A stretch of DNA of 64,000 nucleotides from contig NZ_VMRJ01000001.1 in the NCBI RefSeq assembly GCF_007713685.1, positions 912,129 to 976,128 of the forward strand, given 5' to 3'. The position numbers were made by a program, and so were the translations under genes. The notes beneath the pieces were generated by a model, which was not told the origin of the DNA, did no database searches, and saw only the letters and a program-made list of their open reading frames with translations. Position 1 is the stretch's first letter; every line of letters begins with the position of its first letter. Source of the DNA: Hymenobacter setariae (GTDB lineage: Bacteria > Bacteroidota > Bacteroidia > Cytophagales > Hymenobacteraceae). Below, piece by piece: positions 8,059-13,949 of this stretch.

Positions 8059-9369
8059 TTATGCCAGGGCGTAGTACTGGTCCCATACACGGTCGATGGC
8101 GCTGATGCCCTCTTGCCGCAGCCAGCTGAGCACCCAGCCGCTTTCCTCGGCAGTGGGAGAGCGGTTGTACTTGCCGCGCACCTGCACCAGCCGCCGCTCG
8201 GGCGACAGTTGCAGCGTGAGCTTGCGGGCCCCGCCCAGGGTGAGCGAGTAGATACCCGCCTGGCCGCGCACGCAGCGGTGCATAAACGACGCCACGCAAT
8301 GCTGCATCTGTTGGCCTTCTTCGAGCAGCTCGGGGTAGCTTAGCAGCTGTCGGATGCATACCCAGTCGCCCGTGCCGCCCACGAAACCCGGCACCGGCAA
8401 GCCCGGCCAGGTCGTATTGAGCAACTGGTTGAAGTGCGGGTTGGCACGGGTGCGGCCGAGGCTACGTTGCCAGCGGGCCGTGCCCGCCAGCAGCGAGGCC
8501 AGTGTGCGGCCGCGTACCGAAAAACCAGGCTGGGCCGGCTCGGTGGGCGTGCCTTGATAGCGCCGCAGGCGCACGTAGTCGCACACCGGCCCAAACTGCC
8601 AGGCGTCTACCTCCGGCTCGGCCCGAAAGAGGTCGAGCACGGCCAGGTACAACTCATCGTCGGCACCAATGGGCAGGCGGCCCAGCGGCGAGGCCAGCAT
8701 CACGCCTAGGTACTCGGGCGCCCCGCGCTCGGCCAGCTGGGCATAGCGGTAAGCCTCGTGGAAGGTGCAGCCGGCTGGGGCCTGCTGCATCAGATGCGCT
8801 TGCCGCTTGCTGAGGTGCACTGGCAACCCTACAAAGCTGCGCAGGGGCTGGCCGCTACCTAGGTGCACTAGCAGGGCACTTAGGCAGAGGTCGTTGCGCT
8901 GGTCGGGGGACTGGCCCCAGCGGTGGCGCACCCAGGCCGGCACATCGCCAAAGCCATCGAAGAGGTGGCGCACCAGGCTGTCGAGTTGCCGGAAGGCGTT
9001 TTTCGAAGGCGGCTGCCAGTCGTCTAGCTCGCGCCGGCGGCGGTGGAAGTGTAGGCCTAGCTGCACGAGGGCCGGCGCCAGTTCGGGGCGTGAGAAAAGC
9101 ACGGTGCTGCGCAGGGCCAACTGGCGCAGCAAGTGCCCGATGCGCCATTGCTCGTTGGCCGAGCGGCCACCTAGGTGGCGATGCAGCGCGGCCAATAAGG
9201 AATGCGGCTGGGCCAAGCGACTGATTTCGGTTTCGCCTTCGGCCGAAAATAGAAAATTGATTTGACGCGGCAGCGGCCATTTTTCCCAAGTGGGGCGCTG
9301 GGCCAGGGCCACATCGGCGGCCTGGGCCACGCGCACGCGCCAGGGTAAAGGTTTGTGTCGGTTTGCCAT
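8059..9369 (-). CDS. PcfJ domain-containing protein
   Basis: The 436-residue protein carries the C-terminal PcfJ-like domain. Its hallmark is a short motif with EEGQQMQHCV, where the histidine and cysteine fall at about residues 357-358, followed by a beta-rich segment (IYSLTLGGARKLTLQL) ending in LVQVRGKYNRSP. PcfJ-like proteins are named after a conjugative-plasmid protein and have no settled biochemical function. Here the gene sits between the permuted tRNA-like RNA array and rtcB on the same strand, which points to a role in RNA handling. The basic N-terminal half, with many arginines and histidines, would fit RNA binding, but no known domain is recognised there. Confidence 0.75.
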   Translation of the reverse strand: MANRHKPLPWRVRVAQAADVALAQRPTWEKWPLPRQINFLFSAEGETEISRLAQPHSLLAALHRHLGGRSANEQWRIGHLLRQLALRSTVLFSRPELAPALVQLGLHFHRRRRELDDWQPPSKNAFRQLDSLVRHLFDGFGDVPAWVRHRWGQSPDQRNDLCLSALLVHLGSGQPLRSFVGLPVHLSKRQAHLMQQAPAGCTFHEAYRYAQLAERGAPEYLGVMLASPLGRLPIGADDELYLAVLDLFRAEPEVDAWQFGPVCDYVRLRRYQGTPTEPAQPGFSVRGRTLASLLAGTARWQRSLGRTRANPHFNQLLNTTWPGLPVPGFVGGTGDWVCIRQLLSYPELLEEGQQMQHCVASFMHRCVRGQAGIYSLTLGGARKLTLQLSPERRLVQVRGKYNRSPTAEESGWVLSWLRQEGISAIDRVWDQYYALA

Positions 9370-9526
9370 AAATGCAGGGCCGGCGCGGCCCAGGGGCGGC
9401 CGGCTTAGGGGGGTGAGAGACGCGAGAAAAGCATAATCGAGGCGGTCGGGGCAATGTCGTTTCGCATGATGAAGTAGGCTTTTAGCCAGCTGCTAGCCAG
9501 CGTGATACAATAAGTTAAAACCCAGT

Positions 9527-9677
9527 AAATGGGGTAATAAATGAGTAGTGACCTAGGGTGACAATTCAGCTTTCGGTCACTCAGCCACCGCGCCGTCAGG
9601 CACGGGCAGAATTCGAACCTGCGGCAACCTGGTAGGCCATGGCATTCAGAAGTAGCGCTGCGCTACGGCATCCACTT
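9527..9677 (-). ncRNA. Permuted tRNA-like RNA, unit G (Ser-like D arm)
   Basis: The last unit of the array. On the minus strand it shows the conserved TGCCGTA (9670-9664), a T arm GCAGG-TTCGAAT-TCTGC, the 3' acceptor strand CCGTGCC, a four-base loop TGAC, and the 5' acceptor strand GGCGCGG, which pairs with it (one G-U). A D-arm-like segment GGCTGAGTGACCGAAAGC follows, as in serine tRNAs. The outer helix AAGTGG/CCATTT can still form next to the 3' motif TTTATTAC. The inner helix is not found and its 5' strand can fold on itself (GTAGCG/CGCTAC), so this copy may be decayed. Confidence 0.6.
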
Positions 9678-9687
9678 CAGCTACTAA

Positions 9688-9841
9688 TAAGCTGGGCAAC
9701 AAGCGCAAAGCCTGCCAATACGTGCTTTGCCATTTTAAGCTACCGCTGGAAATTGCTGCTACATCAGTCCAGCGAGCGGGATTCGAACCCGCAATCCCGT
9801 CGTCCCGAAACGAAGTAAGGCCCTGCTACGGCACCAGCTTA
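9688..9841 (-). ncRNA. Permuted tRNA-like RNA, unit F (Pro CGG-like, 8-base loop)
   Basis: The outer helix TAAGCTGG/CCAGCTTA is perfect, the internal loop is TGCCGTA against GCTTGTTGC, and the inner helix is GCAGGGCC/GGCTTTGC (two G-U pairs). Inside are the anticodon arm with loop TTTCGGGA (anticodon CGG if proline-like, at 9805-9807), a T arm GCGGG-TTCGAAT-CCCGC, and acceptor TCGCTGG paired with CCAGCGG across an 18-20 base loop. Then comes a D arm GCTT-AAAATGGCA-AAGC. Two anticodon-stem pairs come from the 3' piece (CG) and three from the 5' piece (TCG). The loop has eight bases instead of seven. Confidence 0.75.
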
Positions 9842-9863
9842 AGTAGTAAAAAATTCAAAAAGC

Positions 9864-9989
9864 AACCCAGGCAACAAGCGGTCGGCGGCATTCCCGAGGC
9901 CGGGGCCTCGGAACGGGGAGTCGAACCCCAACTCTGATTTACAGTCAGATTTCACCAAGCGAAGGAGCGCCAGCCTACGGCACTGGGTT
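9864..9989 (-). ncRNA. Permuted tRNA-like RNA, unit E (Tyr GUA anticodon arm)
   Basis: The outer helix AACCCAG/CTGGGTT is perfect, the internal loop is TGCCGTA against GCTTGTTGC, and the inner helix GGCTGGCG/CGCCGACC has one mismatch. The anticodon arm is complete: TCTGA-CTGTAAA-TCAGA with GTA at 9940-9942. It is followed after only two bases by a T arm (TGGGG-TTCGACT-CCCCG). The acceptor TTCCGAG pairs with CTCGGGA and is extended by two more pairs capped with CCCG. There is no normal D arm and no long variable arm, unlike a real bacterial tRNA-Tyr, so it is a mimic or a highly reduced form. Confidence 0.75.
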
Positions 9990-9999
9990 TTGATTTTTA

Positions 10000-10142
10000 G
10001 TTTGGGGCAATAAGCGCCCGGCCTCCATATCCTGCTCTACCAAGCTGAGCTACAGCCGCTGCCGGAGCAGCCACCGGCAGGACTCGAACCTGCGACCTGG
10101 GCATTAAAAGTGCGAAGTATGGCCGGGCTACGGCACCCAAAC
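10000..10142 (-). ncRNA. Permuted tRNA-like RNA, unit D (Lys UUU)
   Basis: The clearest unit. The outer helix GTTTGGG/CCCAAAC and inner helix GCCCGGCC/GGCCGGGC are perfect, around TGCCGTA and GCTTATTGC. Then follow CTTC and the anticodon arm GCA-CTTTTAA-TGC-CC (TTT at 10106-10108). Next are variable loop AGGTC, T arm GCAGG-TTCGAGT-CCTGC, the 3' acceptor strand, a UCCG tetraloop cap and the 5' acceptor strand GCGGCTG. A canonical D arm GCTC-AGCTTGGTA-GAGC, then A and GG, complete it. The GG pairs with the CC after the anticodon arm, so the chain break lies between tRNA positions 28 and 29. The acceptor has one G-G mismatch. Confidence 0.82.
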
Positions 10143-10149
10143 AAAAGGG

Positions 10150-10288
10150 AAAACGAGGCGACAGGCGGCGAGCCATCCTGCTCTAACCAACTGAGCTACA
10201 CTAGCTGCCGAAGCTACTAGCGGCGGGGCTCGAACCCGCGACCCGGCGAATCGCAATCGAAGCAAGGCTCGCCTACGGCACTCGTTTT
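10150..10288 (-). ncRNA. Permuted tRNA-like RNA, unit C (anticodon loop TTGCGAT)
   Basis: The outer helix AAAACGAG/CTCGTTTT and inner helix GGCGAGCC/GGCTCGCC are perfect 8-bp helices around TGCCGTA and GCCTGTCGC. The anticodon arm uses CGA/TCG plus GG/CC, with loop TTGCGAT (anticodon GCG at 10252-10254, arginine if read as a tRNA). The T arm is GCGGG-TTCGAGC-CCCGC. The acceptor strands CGCTAGT and GCTAGTG pair with two G-U pairs, and the extension ends in a C(UUCG)G tetraloop at 10207-10214. The D arm GCTC-AGTTGGTTA-GAGC is canonical. As in unit D, the break is after position 28. Confidence 0.82.
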
Positions 10289-10366
10289 ATAAGTTGCTAC
10301 TCAAGCGCAGCGTAAAAAAATTGTTTTCACGTCAGAAAGAGATTTTTAAGGTCAATACCTCTCAAG

Positions 10367-10495
10367 CTGCCGGGGTAATAAGTTGCCTGCGACTGCTACT
10401 CTACCGTTGAGCTACTCAGCCAGTTTGACAAGTGGCGGCCGAGATAAGAATCGAACTTATAACCCGAAGGAACGCCTGGCTACGACACCCGGCAG
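10367..10495 (-). ncRNA. Permuted tRNA-like RNA, unit B (no anticodon arm, encodes CCA)
   Basis: The outer helix CTGCCGGG/CCCGGCAG is perfect. The internal loop reads TGTCGTA against AACTTATTAC; compared with the other units, C-G has become T-A at one internal position, a compensatory change. The inner helix is two 3-bp blocks (GCC/GGC and GCG/CGC). The T arm is ATAAG-TTCGATT-CTTAT. Acceptor CTCGGCC pairs with GGCTGAG, and the 3' strand is followed by G and an encoded CCA in a 15-base loop. The D arm GCTC-AACGGTA-GAGT is canonical. No anticodon arm is present, so this unit resembles the tRNA-like module of known bacterial Y RNAs most closely. Confidence 0.78.
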
Positions 10496-10506
10496 CGAGT
10501 AAGAAT

Positions 10507-10635
10507 ACAGGGCAACGGGCAGCCAGCGCGTTGTTTGCCGCTAGCCAAGGCTAGCGCCGGGACTCGAACCCGCAGGCCCTACCGCAGTAGCACCCGAAAC
10601 CGACCACGAAGTAGCGCCAGCCTAACGGCACCTGT
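10507..10635 (-). ncRNA. Permuted tRNA-like RNA, unit A (first of the array)
   Basis: The outer helix is ACAGG/CCTGT. The internal loop is TGCCGTTA against TGCCCGTTGC, one base longer on each side than in the others. The inner helix is GCTGGCGC/GCGCTGGC with two wobble pairs. The T arm carries TTCGAGT, and the acceptor CGCTAGC/GCTAGCG is perfect and closed directly by a CTTG tetraloop (10546-10549). The 5' side after the acceptor is short (GCAAACAAC) and has no D-arm consensus. The stretch before the T arm can form a small hairpin CTAC-TGCG-GTAG, perhaps a long variable arm. Its tRNA identity cannot be read. Confidence 0.7.
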
Positions 10636-10660
10636 AAGAGAAGGAGTTGGCCCTAGGTGT

Positions 10661-10735
10661 GGAACGGGCCGCTGGGGCAGCGAGGCCCCAGCGGTAGTCC
10701 GTTCCGGCCAGCGGCTGTCCTTAAGAGGTCAGCCG
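10661..10735 (-). other. Two strong hairpins between the PARG gene and the RNA array
   Basis: Hairpin 1 (10661-10705) pairs GGAACGG and CCGCTGGGGC with GCCCCAGCGG and CCGTTCC around a small internal loop. Hairpin 2 (10712-10735) pairs CGGCTG with CAGCCG and AGG with CCT. They lie downstream of the PARG stop and just upstream of unit A. They have no T run, so they are not simple terminators. They could protect or direct processing of the transcript that continues into the array. Confidence 0.5.
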
Positions 10736-10785
10736 TTTGCCTAAGTTGTGTAGCATAGAAAATGCTCGTTTAGAAGGTGGTACAA

Positions 10786-11634
10786 TTATGCTGCCAATTC
10801 TTTGCAATCAAGGGCTTCTTCAAAAGCGCGCAGCACGGCGTGCGGCGGCTTAGGGTCAAAAATGGCGAAGGCTATGCACCGAAAACGGCCCCGAATGGCC
10901 GGGTCAGCCAGCGCCTCGGCAAAGAGCAGGGCCACCTGCGCCGGTTCGTTGGCGAAGACGCCGCAGCCCCAGGCGCCGAGCACCAACGCCTCCACACCGT
11001 GGCGGGCGGCAGTGGCCAGCACCAGCCGCACCCGCTGGCGCATGGTGGGCACCAGTTGAGGTAGCAGGTGAGGCGCGTTGCGAGCTAGCGCACCAGCATT
11101 CACGGCCGGAGCCGTGATGATGTCGAGCAGTAGCGGCTGGGGCCGCCATTGGCCGTCATCGGTGCGCAGCACAGGCACGCTAGGCGAGTAGATGAGGTAG
11201 TCGCTGTAAAGCGCCGTACTGGTAGGCAGACTGTTATAGGTGTACATCTCCGCAAACTGCGTGAGGCACGGGTACAGTCCCGACGACCGGGCCAGGCTTT
11301 CTTCCTGGGCTTGGCTGCCACCTAGGAAGCCGCCGCCAGGATTGCGAGCTGAGGCAAAATTCAGCACCCCTACCCTGCCAAACTCGGCCGCCAACTGTGT
11401 GGCGGCTTCGAGTGTGGTGGCGTTTTGCACCCGCACATCGGCCAGCGGGCCGGCGGGCCAGGTTAGCTCGCGCAGCAGGTCGGCCGCATCGGCTGGCCGG
11501 TAGAGGCGGCTGCCCGCCTCAGTGGCCCGCTGGGCGGCCGCAAACTCGATGCGGCCGGCGGGGCCATTGTAACAGCCGTTTTCGAGAGCAGCCAGGGTTT
11601 CGCGGGCCAGTTGTTGGCGGTAGTCGCGGTTCAT
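10786..11634 (-). CDS. PARG-type macrodomain protein (TIGR02452/DUF2263)
   Basis: The 282-residue protein matches the bacterial poly(ADP-ribose) glycohydrolase family. The catalytic signature is present as GGGFLGG at about residues 100-106, followed by QEE at about 110-112, after FASARNPG. The family hydrolyses ADP-ribose from modified macromolecules. Related macrodomain enzymes can also act on ADP-ribosylated nucleic-acid ends. Here it lies between the Ro60/TROVE gene and the permuted tRNA-like RNAs on one strand, so an RNA-end or stress-signalling role is a reasonable inference. The start at 11634 (MNRDYRQQLA) is the only in-frame ATG that keeps the N-terminal helix. Confidence 0.85.
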   Translation of the reverse strand: MNRDYRQQLARETLAALENGCYNGPAGRIEFAAAQRATEAGSRLYRPADAADLLRELTWPAGPLADVRVQNATTLEAATQLAAEFGRVGVLNFASARNPGGGFLGGSQAQEESLARSSGLYPCLTQFAEMYTYNSLPTSTALYSDYLIYSPSVPVLRTDDGQWRPQPLLLDIITAPAVNAGALARNAPHLLPQLVPTMRQRVRLVLATAARHGVEALVLGAWGCGVFANEPAQVALLFAEALADPAIRGRFRCIAFAIFDPKPPHAVLRAFEEALDCKELAA

Positions 11635-11744
11635 GATAATGGTTGTCAGTTGTTACTTGCTAGTTGTCAGCCTAAAGCCGCTACTAGCAGCTACTTATGT
11701 GGCGGCCGGGGGTTCCGCTTGATTGCCCGACCGTTCAGCTTAGG

Positions 11745-13268
11745 TTACAGCTCTATTTTCTGGATTTCGGTGAGGGCGTCGCCGCCGTTTTCGAGGGCTG
11801 CCAGCACGTCAAATACTTTATCGGACCAGCCGGCAATGAGGGCCACGCCGTGCTCGGCGCGCACATCGAGCGGAGTAGGGCCGTGCCCAGCTAGGTCGAA
11901 GAGGTACAAGCGGGCCTGCGGGGCTACGTTGGCGCGGTAGGCGGCCCATTCCTGAGCTACCTCGACGCCCCGGCCGCTCCACAGCTGGCAGTCAGTGAAA
12001 ATCATAACTTTATCGACCACCTCGCGGCGTTGGCGCAAGTCCTGAATCACGAGGTAACCATTGGTGGAGTACCCCACCTCGCCCTCGCGGCGGTATAGCT
12101 CCTGCACGTTGCGCAACACTTGGCCCTGGGGTAAGGCGATGCGCTTCCAGGTATTGCCGAAGATGCCGGTGACAACGTGCTGGCAGCGGCTTTGCAGCAA
12201 CATGCCCAGTACCAGGCCTACGTCGTAGAGCAGTACTTTGCTGCGCGGCGAAATAGGCTGCTGCATCGAGCCCGACACGTCGCAGGCCACCACCACGCGG
12301 GTGTTGCCGTCGAAGCCGCGCAGGTTGGCCACGCTGGCCGAGATGGCCGCTTCGAGCGCTGCCAGCACTGGGGGCGCCGCGCCGGCACCTAGGGCCAGCA
12401 CCTCGCGGTAAGCGGCCAAAAAGCGGAAAGGCAATTGCTTGGCGCGAGCTACCTGGCTGGGGTTGGCCAAGGTGGCGCAAGCGTGAGCCAACACCTCTGC
12501 ACTTACCTTGGCCTCCAGCAAGTTGCGCAAGTTGCGCAGCAAGGCCATGTAGCCGAGACGACCGCTGGTGACGAGGGTTTCCCAGGTGTGGGCTACGGCA
12601 GCCTGGCGCTCGGCGGGCGAGGCGTAGTCGACCTGCCCGGCCGCCGAAAGCTCGGTTTCCCAAGTGTAGGGCGTGGGCAGGGTACCGGCCACCAACTGGT
12701 CGAACACCGCCTGCTGGCCTTCATCGCGCGGCTTGGGGTGCACTAAGAACAAGGCATCGCGCAAGCGCACAGCCCCGTCGCGGTTGTACTTGGCTAGCTG
12801 GTAGGCGTCAAACTTATTGAAGGCTAAGGCTAAGCCGTGTTGCACCTGTTTGGATAGCCGCCCTAGGGTCTTGGTTCCGTTGCGGCCGTTGGCCTGGGCG
12901 TAGAAGGCCAAAAGCTCTGGAATTTCATCGGCCCGCTGCACCACCCGCGCCACCAGGCGGCTCACCAAGTTGTCGCCCCGGTGGATGCGCGCCAGTTCCA
13001 CGGCCAGCACCAGCGGCACCGAGCGCAAGTACAACTGCTCGCGGGCATACACCGCTAAGCGGGCTACGAACTGCGGCTCATTCTTCGCCACCAGTTCGCG
13101 CAAGCGGACCAGGCGGGTGTCGGCAGTTTCGTAGAACTGGTCGCTAAGGGCAGCTGTAGCTACAGCGGCATATAGCTCTAAGGCTGGTGTGAGCACGTAA
13201 GCGGGTGCGCCTTCGTGGTTGCGAACGGGAGCCGGCGGCGCTTTGCGAAAATTAAAGTTGAAGCGCAT
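11745..13268 (-). CDS. Ro60/TROVE domain protein
   Basis: The 507-residue protein is a bacterial Ro60 orthologue (Rsr-like). The N-terminal two thirds is an alpha-helical repeat ring of the TROVE module, with LYAAVATAAL, LARIHRGDNL and YMALLRNLRNLL in the expected order. The C-terminal third is a von Willebrand A domain with the MIDAS motif DVSGS at about residue 330. Ro60 rings bind misfolded RNAs and Y RNAs, and in other bacteria work with PNPase or with rtcBA operons. The start is placed at MRFNFNFRK (13268), since the longer reading adds 12 non-conserved residues. It is the first gene of the minus-strand RNA locus. No clear TAnnTTTG promoter was found just upstream. Confidence 0.9.
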   Translation of the reverse strand: MRFNFNFRKAPPAPVRNHEGAPAYVLTPALELYAAVATAALSDQFYETADTRLVRLRELVAKNEPQFVARLAVYAREQLYLRSVPLVLAVELARIHRGDNLVSRLVARVVQRADEIPELLAFYAQANGRNGTKTLGRLSKQVQHGLALAFNKFDAYQLAKYNRDGAVRLRDALFLVHPKPRDEGQQAVFDQLVAGTLPTPYTWETELSAAGQVDYASPAERQAAVAHTWETLVTSGRLGYMALLRNLRNLLEAKVSAEVLAHACATLANPSQVARAKQLPFRFLAAYREVLALGAGAAPPVLAALEAAISASVANLRGFDGNTRVVVACDVSGSMQQPISPRSKVLLYDVGLVLGMLLQSRCQHVVTGIFGNTWKRIALPQGQVLRNVQELYRREGEVGYSTNGYLVIQDLRQRREVVDKVMIFTDCQLWSGRGVEVAQEWAAYRANVAPQARLYLFDLAGHGPTPLDVRAEHGVALIAGWSDKVFDVLAALENGGDALTEIQKIEL

Positions 13269-13390
13269 GGTGGGTGGAAGTAGAGATGATGAATAGGCAA
13301 TCAATTAATTCAACGGGCAATTATTTTTGAATTGCAATGGCAATACTTTTCCCGTCGAATAAAATAGCTTTTTATTCGTTTAGCAATTAC

Positions 13391-13425
13391 AAAAAAAGCC
13401 CGGCTTGTAGGGGCCAGGCTTTTTC
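13391..13425. terminator. Terminator hairpin upstream of the TROVE gene
   Basis: AAAAAGCC and GGC on the left pair with GCC and GGCTTTTT on the right, with A and T runs at both ends. It closes any minus-strand transcript coming from 13.4-13.6 kb and separates it from the TROVE operon. Confidence 0.65.
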
Positions 13426-13437
13426 AGTATGCAGTTA

Positions 13438-13455
13438 CGTCACTAATTAGTGACG
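13438..13455. promoter_or_regulatory. 18-bp perfect palindrome
   Basis: The sequence CGTCACTAATTAGTGACG is a perfect palindrome with no spacer, about 170 bases upstream of the TROVE start. Its form fits a dimeric regulator site, but it is followed by a terminator, so it could also be only part of RNA structure. Confidence 0.35.
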
Positions 13456-13597
13456 CTTAAATCGCAAAGAAAAAACGTGGCCGTGCCGCTTACTCCAACC
13501 GCGTAGGGGCTGGCTCGAAAGCTGCTGCAACGGGTAATTGAAGTGGATAGATGGCATCGGGCAAGAGGGATAAGCGGTTGACTAACCGGCTAAACAC

Positions 13598-13748
13598 AAA
13601 AAAACCCGAGCTTAGAGGCTCGGGCAGTGGCAGTTCTAACCTAGGGTTAGAGGCAGGCACATGTACCGAGCAGCGGCAGCCTTTCTGGCTGCATCTTATC
13701 CGAATTCCGGCGGCTGAGTGTGAGGTGATACATGGCTGTGGTGGTTTA
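13598..13748 (-). ncRNA. Small promoter-to-terminator unit (sRNA or 28-codon ORF)
   Basis: A minus-strand TAnnTTTG element (13755-13762) is followed by about 150 bases and a terminator hairpin CCCGAGC/GCTCGGG with a long T run (13598-13625). The transcript would contain a hairpin GCAGCC-AGAAA-GGCTGC. It could also encode a 28-residue peptide from ATG at 13733 to TAA at 13647. I do not recognise the RNA or the peptide. The rest of the 13269-13949 gap, apart from the listed elements, shows no gene. Confidence 0.45.
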
Positions 13749-13754
13749 GTGTGA

Positions 13755-13762
13755 CAAAGGTA
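13755..13762 (-). promoter_or_regulatory. Bacteroidota -7 element TACCTTTG
   Basis: It matches TAnnTTTG exactly, with a TTG about 21 bases upstream in the AT-rich stretch. It drives the small unit that ends at the 13598-13625 terminator. Confidence 0.55.
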
Positions 13763-13936
13763 GGCGAACAATTTTTATATATCCAACTAATTTAAAAAAT
13801 TATTTTAATTATTTTTTAAATTAGGATTAGTGTTTCCAAATCATGAATTAATAAATCAATTAACTATTCGCATTCAGCAAAGTAAATGCTTCGAATAATA
13901 TCCCAATAGAATAAGAGACGTATTTCTACTGCCAAT

Positions 13937-13944
13937 TACTTTTG
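13937..13944 (+). promoter_or_regulatory. Bacteroidota -7 element TACTTTTG of the J-domain gene
   Basis: The match to TAnnTTTG ends five bases before the ATG at 13950, so transcription should begin at or next to the start codon. This predicts a leaderless or nearly leaderless mRNA. Confidence 0.55.
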
Positions 13945-13949
13945 TTTTG

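Noticed and set aside
9722..9937. Open reading frame across the RNA array with peptide RAGFEPAIPSS
   Set aside because: This peptide is the known translation artefact of tRNA T-arm sequence; the stretch is explained by permuted RNA units F and E.
9601..10620. CRISPR-like array
   Set aside because: Repeats of about 100-150 bases with tRNA T arms and no constant short direct repeat or spacers; no cas genes.
9527..10635. Ordinary tandem tRNA genes
   Set aside because: T arm and 3' acceptor strand come before the 5' acceptor strand, and acceptor strands pair only within the permuted order.
9527..10635. Group I intron permuted exons or known self-cleaving ribozymes
   Set aside because: The sequence outside each tRNA-like core is only about 30 bases per side, too short for a group I intron, and I find no hammerhead, HDV, twister or hairpin core. 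A new ribozyme cannot be excluded.
12577..12602. Another TACGGCA (TGCCGTA on the minus strand) inside the TROVE gene
   Set aside because: No flanking complementary helices or 3' loop partner nearby; a chance match in coding sequence.
13490..13771. 93-codon frame on the minus strand
   Set aside because: It runs through a terminator and a promoter, has odd composition, and no family.
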